Shown piece by piece: positions 56,468-64,000 of a stretch of DNA of 64,000 bases. Below the pieces are notes generated by a model. It made no database searches. It was not told the origin of the DNA and saw only the letters and a program-made list of their open reading frames with translations. This DNA comes from Plumapathes pennacea (Eukaryota > Cnidaria > Anthozoa > Antipatharia > Myriopathidae): NCBI GenBank assembly GCA_964036295.1, contig OZ038463.1, positions 27,763,069 to 27,827,068 of the forward strand, given 5' to 3'. Positions within the stretch are counted from its first letter, which is position 1, and each line of letters starts with the position of its first letter. Both the position numbers and the translations under genes were made by a program.

Positions 56468-57188
56468 TTAAACTTCGGTTTCTTTTAGCTGTCCAGTGAG
56501 AGTGGCAGAGTTGCGGTGTGTCTTTAATGGTGCTTGGATGTCACGCTTGATGTCCTCGGTTTCTTGTTCTGAATCAAGGCGGCAATGTTGTCCGTGGGTC
56601 AGGGGGGACGAGTCGCGTCGGGTATGGGGAATGGCTACAACTGAGTCGGGGTGAAAGATCCACAGATTGCCGCTGTGGGGGGTTTCAAAGCATTCTAAAC
56701 AAGGCATGCGAACGTTGTGGCCTATGAAGTGGCTGCAGTTGGTACATTGGATGGTTTGAATCACACAATAGCAGTTTGGACCCCATTGCCAATCACCTAC
56801 AAGTTGTGCGGAGCTGAAACAAAATAAAATAAATGTAAGTAGATGAAAACAATGAATTAAAAATGGTAAAAATAAAAACCTACTCTTTTAGAGGCATGGG
56901 AGAGGTGTAGTACCACGGCTGACAGTGAAAACGATCGTGTGTGGATATGGCCCAGTGTTGATCGTGTAAACCTCTTATGCTGAAAACATGGTCGCAAGAT
57001 TTGCAGCAAATAACCATGACGGCTTCGTCTTGAAAAAGTTTCCAGTTAGTGCCACCTTCAATAAGACCGTAATCCCGTCTTTTAACGAGTTTTTCTTGAT
57101 TGTTTCCCGCGGCTATTCGCATCAGTTTTTGTTGCCGGGTCATTGGCTGGTCTGGTATAGCTTTGTCGTAGGTATACATGTTTGCCAT
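56468..57188 (-). CDS. Spliced CULT/cereblon-like zinc-fold protein
   Basis: Two exons, 56884-57188 and 56468-56813, separated by a 70-nt intron (donor GA|GTAGGT, acceptor TTTCAG) that joins in phase and skips a TAG, giving about 216 aa. Exon 1 has ICCKSCDHVFSIRG; exon 2 has GDWQWGPNCYCVIQTIQCTN, C-S-H-F-I-G and then NLWIFHPDSVVAI. Spacing and flanks resemble the CULT domain of cereblon: LCCK.C, a long linker, a W-rich strand, C..C..HIG and FWGL..ALLP. The cereblon degron-binding tri-tryptophan cage is not clearly complete. The role here is unknown; if the fold is right it may bind a small ligand or a modified protein end. Divergent partner of the gene at 57360. The fold is inference. Confidence 0.55.
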
Positions 57189-57227
57189 TGTTGCTATGTT
57201 GGAGTGAAAAATATTAAAAGTGAAAAC

Positions 57228-57345
57228 GAAATTTATAATAGAAAAAAGGTACATCACCCCACGTGGGATGGCATCACGTCAGTATCCCACGCGGGGTGAC
57301 GTAAGCAAAGATAAAAACAGATGTGGTGATTTGTTTATAAAAACA
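57228..57345. promoter_or_regulatory. Divergent promoter 1 with palindromic CACGTG/TGACGT sites
   Basis: It lies between the - strand ATG at 57188 and the + strand ATG at 57360. A - strand TATA motif is at 57231-57240 and a + strand TATAAAAA at 57336-57343. Between them (57251-57305) are CACCCCACGTGGGAT, CATCACGTCA and an inverted TCCCACGCGGGGTGACGT. The same arrangement recurs at 59590-59650. Confidence 0.75.
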
Positions 57346-57359
57346 GGTAGCGGGGAAGA

Positions 57360-57876
57360 ATGAATGCATACACGAAAATGAAGTCGGTTGTGTTGCTCGT
57401 AGTTGTGTTGCTTCTGTATGTTGGAATTGTATCGGCACGTTCTGTTCCGAACAATGGTCAAAAGTTTAGCTCTGGCGATGCGTCGTTGGAGGCATTTCAA
57501 AAAATGCAGAATCGTATGAAGAAAGCAGTAACAACTTCTTTGCCACCGACAATTTATGTAACGGTGCGAGTGGGTCCCAACAAAACGATTCTTGCTAAGA
57601 ATGGTTCGGTAGAGATGCTTGGCGTTTAAGAAGCTACAGAATACAGGCGGGAAGAACTCGACTAGGAAGCGTCGCGATATCGGAATTCAGCTGCCGGTTC
57701 CCGATGATCAGTCATTGCTGTCTCTTTATTGTCGCAGTAAGGTCGGGTTAACTTATAAGTCCAGAAAGGAGTTTAAGATTTGGTTAATGCGACTGTCAGA
57801 GCTGGAACTATCTATGATTCGGGATCAGTTTCTTCGTGCTGATTTTGATGCAGTGTTGGAGCGAGTGATCGAGTAG
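57360..57876 (+). CDS. Small secreted/membrane protein, two frames possibly spliced
   Basis: Frame 1 (57360-57629, 89 aa) starts MNAYTK and has a strong hydrophobic segment KSVVLLVVVLLLYVGIVSA (residues 8-26), a signal peptide or anchor. Frame 2 (to 57876, about 80 aa, with KNSTRKRRDIGIQLPVPDDQ and SRKEFKIWLMRLSELELSMI) overlaps the end of frame 1 and has no ATG of its own. A donor ACG|GTGCGAG at 57563 and acceptor CTACAG ending 57639 would join the two in phase with a 76-nt intron, close in size to the intron in the opposite gene. Alternatives are a frameshift or non-AUG start. No family recognised. Confidence 0.5.
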
Positions 57877-58023
57877 ATGCAGTGGCGACAAGCTGTGGAG
57901 ATATTTGACAAAGGCTGGGACAAGAAAGACTGGCCATCGTACTGCAAACCTTATTGTGAGCCTTGGGATTTGTTTAATAGTGCTGCGATTCACCACTATG
58001 ACATTCCCTGTGAGGAACTTTGA
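57877..58023 (+). CDS. Small ORF, 48 aa, unidentified
   Basis: Starts one base after the preceding stop (TAGATG) and reads MQWRQAVEIFDKGWDKKDWP, then a Trp/Cys-rich tail to TGA. Too short for family assignment. The tight spacing and the AATAAA at 58075-58080 just after it suggest it shares the upstream transcript. Confidence 0.5.
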   Translation: MQWRQAVEIFDKGWDKKDWPSYCKPYCEPWDLFNSAAIHHYDIPCEEL

Positions 58024-58092
58024 ACTTGTTGAAAAACGATGATAAAAGTGTATTTTAAAAACACCATGTTTGAAAATAAAAGTTTTTATTGT

Positions 58093-58317
58093 TCAATGTT
58101 TACATGTTTTTGTCTTTGAATGCAGGACGCATTTTTTTATTACAAAGTTTTGTAGCCATCCTTTGCCACTTTGTTTATCGAATGCCTTATGAAGAAAGCG
58201 ACCAAAGAAACTGTTATCAAATTGTCTTTGCCATTCTTTTTCCCGTCTTTCTTTCTCTGCTTTGGTGATAAACCATCCCCCGCCACTCTGTTTTTTCTTT
58301 AGCTTCTTTTTAATCAT
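58093..58317 (-). CDS. Small basic protein, 74 aa, unidentified
   Basis: MIKKKLKKKQSGGGWFITKA with a very basic N-terminus, a Gly-Gly-Gly-Trp turn and a second GKGW. The frame is open upstream (CRRGGIARRR) but has no ATG there. Size and charge would suit a DNA-condensing core protein or a short membrane-lytic peptide of a DNA virus, but that is a guess. Confidence 0.5.
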   Translation of the reverse strand: MIKKKLKKKQSGGGWFITKAEKERREKEWQRQFDNSFFGRFLHKAFDKQSGKGWLQNFVIKKCVLHSKTKTCKH

Positions 58318-58375
58318 ACGTCTTCTAGCAATGCCACCTCGTCGACACCATGTTTTTAAAAAGTAAAAATGTTGT

Positions 58376-58687
58376 TTATTCTTTTGCTTTTATAACAACA
58401 CCACCAAATGCACATTGCATTTTGTATTCAGCTTCGCGGTACAGTGTGACCATTTCTTGTTGTTCTTTGCTTGTCATATGATAAAATATCAGTTCTTGCA
58501 TGCATGGGGAGTAAGTCTTGATAAGTTCCCACTGCCGGTCTTCAATAAAGCCTTGTTTGTTTTGTGGAGTGAGTTTATTCCAACTGTAGGAATATTTGGG
58601 GTGATGTGTGGCCATGTAGTCTTGAAATTGTTGGTGACGGTCTGCAATGTTTTGACACGCTATTTTTATTTCTTGTCTAAAATTCAT
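58376..58687 (-). CDS. Unidentified 103-aa protein of virus-like cluster
   Basis: MNFRQEIKIACQNIADRHQQ; mostly helical, with QQFQDYMATHHPKYSYSWNK and a mixed C-terminus. Its ATG lies ten bases after the GTAAGT at the end of the upstream 34-residue frame, so it may instead be partly intronic. No family recognised. Confidence 0.5.
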   Translation of the reverse strand: MNFRQEIKIACQNIADRHQQFQDYMATHHPKYSYSWNKLTPQNKQGFIEDRQWELIKTYSPCMQELIFYHMTSKEQQEMVTLYREAEYKMQCAFGGVVIKAKE

Positions 58688-58697
58688 TGTTTTTAAC

Positions 58698-58802
58698 TTA
58701 CCCGACCACGACGCTTTCTACTTGATAGTTGTATTTCGTGTTGTATTCAGTGTATTCAGCTATGTAGGAATCGCAGCGGTCACACTTAAGAAAATACAAC
58801 AT
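58698..58802 (-). CDS. Small CxxC ORF or first exon, 34 aa
   Basis: MLYFLKCDRCDSYIAEYTEY; a CxxC pair near the N-terminus. Its last codons overlap a consensus splice donor (GTCGG|GTAAGTT), so it may be an exon spliced to a downstream acceptor that I could not choose. Confidence 0.4.
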   Translation of the reverse strand: MLYFLKCDRCDSYIAEYTEYNTKYNYQVESVVVG

Positions 58803-58854
58803 GCTCGCCGAAAAGATAGATGTCGAATGAGGATAAAAGTAAAATTGTTTTTAT

Positions 58855-59415
58855 TTATGATTTCTTTACAAATGTAGTTACACACAGAGTGGTAGTGGTG
58901 GTGGTCAAGTTCAGTTCTTCCAATGTTTCTTTGAACAAGGTTTCTTCTAGCTGTTTCCACCGCTGTTTGATGAGATAACTGTTTTGGTCGCTATCACCTT
59001 TCATCTTGGCCAGTTCTTTTCGTTCCGCATTCGCCCACTTTGTTTTCATCCGTGTGTAGATCTCATGCCAATGAGGGTAGTCAATGGTGCCACAGATCAT
59101 TTCTTTAGTCCAAGCTCGAGTTGAGGCGGTACGAAAGTCTGGACAACATTCCGACTCTTCGCTGCTTTGCTCGTTGTGCATCACGTACTTGGCAATGGCG
59201 TCGAAGAGGACGAAGCTGAGTTGGCTGGTGGACTGCAATAAGCTTTTTTGGGGAACAAAGTTGAGAGGGACGATTGCTTCTTCCAAGAGAGTTCGTTCAA
59301 ACTCTTTTTGTTGCGCTTCGTTTTGTTCTTGTTCACGCTCTTCTTGGTCTCTTTCTATGTATCGGTTCTGATATTGTTCGTTCATCCAGTCATAGATTTT
59401 TTTTCCAATCTTCAT
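58855..59415 (-). CDS. Unidentified 186-aa charged protein of virus-like cluster
   Basis: The frame is open far upstream, but the ATG at 59415 (MKIGKKIYDWMNEQYQNRYI) follows the - strand TATA motif at 59551-59560 and is the sensible start. A charged coiled-coil-like stretch (RDQEEREQEQNEAQQKEFER) precedes PLNFVPQKSLLQSTSQLSFV; the C-terminal half is mixed. No family recognised. The upstream extension merely translates the promoter repeats. Confidence 0.6.
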   Translation of the reverse strand: MKIGKKIYDWMNEQYQNRYIERDQEEREQEQNEAQQKEFERTLLEEAIVPLNFVPQKSLLQSTSQLSFVLFDAIAKYVMHNEQSSEESECCPDFRTASTRAWTKEMICGTIDYPHWHEIYTRMKTKWANAERKELAKMKGDSDQNSYLIKQRWKQLEETLFKETLEELNLTTTTTTLCVTTFVKKS

Positions 59416-59544
59416 CACAAGGTTTGTAACAAATGAAAGAGTTTTGAGTGTATTTCGGAAATACACAGCGAGGTTTGGAGTTTGCCATGGTGATGAAAGC
59501 AATGGAAAGAAAAAACATTGGCAGGGTGATGTTGGGAAACAAAC

Positions 59545-59662
59545 AGCGAGATTATATAGGGTTTTTCTCGCTAAAAATAGGTTGCTGACATCAGCCCATG
59601 TGGGATGATGCACGTGCTGAGAGGTGACGTCTTCCCACGTGGGGTGATAAAAATAAAAACAT
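59545..59662. promoter_or_regulatory. Divergent promoter 2 with palindromic CACGTG/TGACGT sites
   Basis: - strand TATA (CCTATATAAT) at 59551-59560; + strand ATAAAAATAAAAAC at about 59647-59660. Between them: GCCCATGTGGGATGATG, CACGTG, then GTGACGTCTTCCCACGTGGG followed by GTGATAAAAA. Same motif set and spacing style as 57251-57305. Confidence 0.75.
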
Positions 59663-59686
59663 GCTGACGAATCCTTTTGGAAAAAT

Positions 59687-60684
59687 ATGTTAAAAAGTGC
59701 GATGATACAAAAGAAAAAATTATTCAGTGACATGGCTCAGGCGATGCTGGATGCAAGTGATTTTATTCTTTTGAATAAAACACCGCGTAAACGAAAAATG
59801 CCAGATGGGCCGGCGGCGAAAAAGTCAACAAAAAAGCAGCGGGAAAGAAGAAAAAGGTGGAGAAGAAGACATCCGGCGCTGCCGGAGCCAGTGATGGCCC
59901 CCCTCTTGGAAAAGTTATACCGATTGACATGCTCGTCTACGAAAAGAGAAGCGTCCCTTGGTAGAACGACTGGCCCTGGGTCTACAAGTCTGAAGGAAAA
60001 CGAATGCATGGCGTAACTGGTGATCTGCTCAAGGCGTCAAATGGTGTGTTTACTGATCCTTATGAGGGAATTACAAGCCCATCTCTGTTCAATGATCCAT
60101 GCAAATATATGCCATGGTACAATGTGGCACCTTCGGGGTTAAGAGCACCCCAGGAAAACTACCGAAGAAATAATCACACCCTGAAGATCAGCATTATAGC
60201 TCCCTTTGGTCCCCATCCTCCCGAGGGTGTGGGATATTATACAAATGAAATGAAGAAGCGTGCAGCGGCTTGGTTGAAAGTACCCCCCAGTGACCCTGAT
60301 CTACGTCGAAGTCCTCAGTGGTACAATGAAGAACCGTATTCAGAAACGGGACCTATATCATTCTGGCGCACTTTGCATCCCTGCGAACGGTATCACAAAC
60401 TGTTGAAAGAGATTGTTGTGATTCGGGAGTTGTTCGAAGACAAACCGGAGTGGTTCAATCGCTTTCCATTCTCGACCATTAGTCCTGCGAGTACCACAAC
60501 GCCCATAATGTGGTGGGAGCGGTACAACGTGTTGAACGGGAAAACATGCCAGCCTCCGGAATTACGCGATTGTCAATATCCAACCTTAGTGCCCGAGTCA
60601 GAAGCGGAGGCGGCATTACCGTGGTACGACAAATATCTGTGGGTGAAGATTGCCTGTGTGGATCCTGCTCGCACGCTCGAGTAA
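59687..60684 (+). pseudogene. Trp-rich protein with basic N-terminus, broken frame
   Basis: The first frame (59687-60016) gives a plausible N-terminus (AQAMLDASDFILLNKTPRKR, nuclear-signal-like KRKMPDGPAAKKSTKK). The second frame (open from about 59795 and uninterrupted from 59965 to 60684) carries the body: KVIPIDMLVYEKRSVPW, then a TAG at 59962-59964, then NDWPWVYKSEGKR, CKYMPWYNVAPSG, TLKISIIAPFGPHPPEGVGY and PIMWWERYNVL. The coding signal clearly crosses a frameshift near 59830-59860 and the amber codon. If translated intact the body from 60004 is 226 aa. Family unknown. Confidence 0.55.
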
Positions 60685-60795
60685 GCGCTTGATCCAGGAA
60701 TGAATTGATTCGACATATCGTGAAGAATGCAATAATGTGTAAAATCTTGATTATTGTGTGCTTTCGAGGATAAGCGTAGAAATCGCGGTCTAAAA

Positions 60796-61200
60796 TCACC
60801 ACAGGCATCTGGTAATTTTAACAATCATATCTACCACATCGGCCACCTCGTACTCTCCTGAAGGTAAGGTAAACAAAACCACTTTTCGATTGCCTAACCA
60901 TTTGCCATATGGTTCTGCTTTGACTTCAATGGCCAAAGTGTCTAGACGGGGGGTATGGGTCGGTTGCTCACAGGAGGGCGCCGCATCAGCAGCCATTGTG
61001 CTTTGCGCGAGTCCAAGACTCCAAGCGTTGATGTTTTTTTGTGAGGTATAAACGAGTTGGGAATCGTCAGGGATTTGAGAGCCACTTCTGCATCCTCGGA
61101 AAAAGTAACATGGTAGGGAAGAGGTGCAATAAAATTCCCAGGTGTGTTGGCGAAGGACAGCGTGTGCCGCATTGCTGGCTAGAAAGAGGACATCAGACAT
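60796..61200 (-). pseudogene. Minor-capsid (penton-like) protein N-terminus, frameshifted
   Basis: Frame A starts MSDVLFLASN at 61200 and ends at 60796 with FTLPSGEYEVADVVDMIVKI. Frame B (60942-61172) has FANTPGNFIAPLPYHVTF and EVALKSLTIPNSF. Coding similarity moves from B back to A at a run of seven A (about 61034-61040). The pattern (an N-terminal short strand, N-T-x-x-x-F, EVALKSLTIPNSF, later LPSGEY plus a helix) resembles the penton-like proteins of Polinton-like viruses and adintoviruses, where EVGL..I.YP is followed by an LP.G.Y segment. The remaining C-terminal two thirds are absent. Similarity judged by eye. Confidence 0.45.
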
Positions 61201-61224
61201 GCTGAGAAAAATGAAATTTTTTAT

Positions 61225-61388
61225 TTACTCATGTTTATTTATACTTTTCCGAAAATGTAATTGTACACGGCTGACACCTGTGTCTCCCAAGGTTAGTGGT
61301 TGGCCGTGATCATCTTCCCACCACACTGTAAGAGCCTGCCGTATTTCAGGTTTCATAGCTTTATAAGGGCTGTTGCCAAAATGGGGAC
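61225..61388 (-). pseudogene. C-terminal capsid-like fragment
   Basis: An open - strand frame ends KPEIRQALTVWWEDDHGQPL, then TLGDTGVSRVQLHFRK and TAA at 61225-61227. The terminal LHFR preceded by a G-x-x-x-V-x-L strand is how many penton-like proteins of this virus group end. It is cut at about 61388 by unrelated GGGGACG-rich sequence. It ends 25 bases before the start of the N-terminal fragment downstream, in reverse order. Confidence 0.4.
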
Positions 61389-62438
61389 GGGGACGCGGGG
61401 ACGTGACCTTGGGGACGTGACCTTCAAAACAAAAACCCTTCTAACTCTCTTAGTTTTTCTCCTATCGGCTTGAAACTTTCACACAGAACAGAGAATTTGA
61501 TTTACTTGAAGCGCTCATAAAATTCAAGGCGTCTCCTGAGCGGACTGGACAATCCGCGGATTGCAGGTTGACATGTTTATGTGCAGATTAAATTTGCAGG
61601 TCAAATATGCAGGTTAAATTTGCAGGTTAAATTTAAAGGTCGAATTTAAAGGTTAAAATAAAAGTCCAATTAGTTGAAATTCCTTCAATGCCAGCCTTAA
61701 TAAAATCGTATTTCGCTCACGTTCGATGCACTTTTTTCGTGCTATTCGATTGGCGGAGTTTGATGCGATTTGGAGCACTCGTGAAAGCTACCGACGGTTT
61801 CGTGGCTATCTCGGTATTACTTGAAGTGGCTTTTTAGGTTTGTTCACGTTTTTTACCGTTTTTCGGGCTGCAGAAAGGATTTCGGGTTTTGCCGCCTTGT
61901 TTGGAGCAAGAAATCTTACGTGGGGGGTACCCCGGGGCAGCTCTTTGCTTTGCTCGACTCAAAGAGTCACTGCTGGACAGCAGTTTAACAGAAATTAGAG
62001 CTCGCAGTCTAGTCCAGAAATTTGGTGAGACGGGACACTTATTTAGCGCTTTGTAAGCTTCGTCATCACGCGGAGACCAGCGCTAATGTTCTGAGAGACT
62101 GGTGACAAATGTTCCCATGTATTGTGTTGTACATGATGTACCGATTGTCAATGGTCGAAGAACTGTGCCGTTACGAGTTGTGTAACTGTGAGGAACATGT
62201 GGAAGACAAATCCTCCCAGGAGAACATGAGGTACAGTTCAAACTCAATTAATTTCATTGCTTTTAATAATTATTGCAGTCTGAACAGTTTTTCACTAACA
62301 AATCACTTAAGATACATCTCTGAACGCATGAAAAGTAACCTGAACACATTGTTAATCTGAAAATTGACCAACCTTGGAGCCTAAAAACGAGCTAAAAACA
62401 CAACAAAACTTTCTGCCCCTACTGTAGTAGATTCGAAA
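61389..62438. other. Right flank of virus-like cluster; short tandem repeats
   Basis: GGGGACG tandem at 61383-61425, then about seven imperfect 13-base units (TGCAGGTTAAATT-like, some AGGTCAAAT) at 61562-61665. No gene supported. Confidence 0.5.
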
Positions 62439-64000
62439 TCATACAGAGATCCCGAGTTGTTCGCTGACATACTTCTGGTGTTCGGCGATTAAACGATGTT
62501 TAACTATTGGGTGAATGAATAAATGCTTGGTGGGGCTAAACTGAGCATTGGCATTTTCGTTGCCTTTTCGGATACACGATAAGCTTACATGAAAATAACA
62601 TGCCTGTTTTCTGCCCACTCTTAGAATACCCGAACCTCTGTCTGTCCATGTACGACACTCTAAGTGCGTTACAGCGATGTCATGCGGTGGTGGGAATGGA
62701 GCACCATTATCCCTCCTAGCGAATTTGGACTGGCAGCCAGAGCATGTTGTGACTCTTGGGTGATCCGATAGGAAAATGAGGGAAAATGGATTCTCTTCTA
62801 CTTGGCCCAATTGATCCGATGGTCCTTCTTGTCCTGTTCCTTCTGCAGAAACTACCTGGTGCTGTCCTTGTCTGCGGACTATCTTCACCTTAACTGGGGC
62901 TGCGCCTTTCGTTCCTTTCGATGTTTGGATCCTATTGGAATGCTCGATGATGAAGTCTTCCTCCTGTCTCTGTTTTTTTCCTTTCCTCTTCTGGTGAGGC
63001 TTGCGTCCTGCATTTCGAATGTCAATACCAAAGTTGGACATTTTGGTGATACTCGTACTTTGACCAGATTTCTTGTACCACTCAACAAAACCATGCAGAT
63101 TTCCTTTGTACTCTGCAGCTGCTAAAGTATGAGAACACAATCTGGAATGGTAATATGCTTGGCAATCACCATCACAAGAGAACTTTCCATTTGAGCACTC
63201 TGTCACCACGTGGGGCTTGTGAGAAGTATCTGATCCCACCAATATGGTATCATCATGTTCAAAGTTTTTCAACACTTTATTTGCACGGAGCAACCGCTGG
63301 GCTTTGGCGAATTGGTTGGCCAGAATACTCTTTGGTATTCCACTGATACCTGACTGAGAGGCTGAAATGCTGAGCGACGTTATTGCTTCAGAAATTGGAC
63401 CGCTTTCTTTGGCATGTTTGATGTACTTGCGCCTTTCAGTTGGACTCATCTTCCTCCACCTCTCTGGGGAAATCTTCAGATGGCTGTAGTCATCTGTAAG
63501 CCTACAGTCTCCCTGTTCGAGGACAGCTCCCTCTAGCAGTGCATCTTGTTCTTTGACTATCTCGTGGCTCTTCTCTATCAGCTGGACCAAGCTAACTCAT
63601 TCGTGGCCTGTTTTCATCTTCAGCAGATGGTTCTCTGCTTCATTATCGTTAGTAGAATACAAGGAACTTCCAAGCCCAGCTTTCTGACGCAAAGGCCTAA
63701 GCATGGACCCTTCAATCACGTCAGTCACATTCTTGACAAACCAGTCATAGAAAGCGGGGTCATGTCCAGTAATCTTGCCTTCACGTTCATTCCAAAGTTG
63801 CTCCTTTTCGAACAATTTTTCATAAAAGTCGACTTCGTCTTCAGCATCTACGATTCCGTGGCATGAGGTAGATCCAACTTTTCCACCAAATATGTCACAC
63901 ATAAAAGAGCACTGGTCTCTTCAATGGATTCCCAGAGCTGTCAGTTTCATCTGGATATTCTTCTTGAGGTGAATGTAACATCGATGGTGATCAGCCTGAG
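62439..64000 (-). pseudogene. MULE-type transposase-derived protein with SWIM finger (partial)
   Basis: One - strand frame runs from the window end to 62439, broken only by TGA at 63921-63923 and 63597-63599. From the N-terminal side: HHRCYIHLKKNIQMKLTALG, GIVDAEDEVDFYEKLFEKEQ, LRQKAGLGSSLYSTNDNEAE, then DDYSHLKISPERWRKMSPTE, then a SWIM-like zinc motif (CDGDCQAYYHSRLCSH) and VEWYKKSG, ending with a Cys-rich region (CSGCQSKF). This matches the C-terminal half of Mutator-like transposases and related proteins abundant in cnidarians. The catalytic core would lie beyond the window. With two stops it is probably inactive. Confidence 0.65.

Noticed and set aside
57251-59650. Palindromic CCCACGTGGG repeats as a possible CRISPR or origin array
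   Set aside because: Only a few copies, placed between TATA boxes in a eukaryotic genome; promoter elements explain them.
59416-59733. N-terminal extension of the 58855 gene containing HPTWEDV..HPTWADV repeats
   Set aside because: The residues translate the repeated CACGTGGGATG promoter motifs upstream of the TATA box.
1-64000. tRNA and rRNA genes
   Set aside because: No cloverleaf with intact A and B boxes and no rRNA sequence was recognised on reading; a covariance-model search would be decisive.

Overview
The window is animal nuclear DNA: AT-rich, intron-dense and full of transposons. Two host genes are recognised by homology. FAAP24 (Fanconi anaemia core-complex subunit) lies on the + strand at 73-3058 in six exons. 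WDR88 (WD40-repeat protein) lies on the - strand at 13795-28471 in twelve exons. The two are close neighbours on human chromosome 19q13, so this looks like old conserved microsynteny. The TE mix (PIF/Harbinger with a MADF partner, DIRS, BEL/Pao, Ty3/Gypsy, a SWIM-domain MULE) suggests a marine invertebrate, most likely an anthozoan cnidarian; that assignment is inference.

Layout. 1-3.2 kb: FAAP24. 3.2-8 kb: MITEs and unassigned sequence. 8.28-10.91 kb: four phase-compatible exons of an unrecognised gene (-). 13.8-28.5 kb: WDR88. Its introns hold a non-LTR fragment, a telomere-motif MITE, a 148-bp MITE with a 9-bp duplication, and a 5.9-kb Gypsy element with apparently identical LTRs but no integrase catalytic core. 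28.6-31 kb: WDR88 upstream region and foldback repeats. 31.03-34.61 kb: a Harbinger element complete at both ends. 34.6-37.5 kb: a degraded non-LTR element split by a hAT-like element carrying a TTF-type zinc-finger ORF. 38.5-39 kb: a MITE. 40-48.6 kb: a DIRS-like element split by a 6-kb BEL/Pao element. 48.6-54.7 kb: non-LTR debris, a second decayed Harbinger transposase with a SANT-like partner, and a Gypsy gag fragment.

55.66-61.39 kb is different. It is a compact cluster of short genes arranged around two divergent promoters, each with TATA boxes and the same palindromic CACGTG plus TGACGT arrangement. It encodes a Fic-domain protein, a spliced protein resembling the CULT (cereblon) zinc fold, a small membrane or secreted protein, several lineage-specific ORFs, a Trp-rich protein broken by an amber codon, and pieces resembling the minor-capsid (penton-like) protein of Polinton-like viruses and adintoviruses. 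I read it as a decaying endogenous fragment of a Polinton/adintovirus-like DNA virus. No polymerase, integrase, major capsid or packaging ATPase is visible, so this rests on layout plus weak motifs. The window ends with a MULE/SWIM transposase-like pseudogene (-) that has two in-frame TGA codons.
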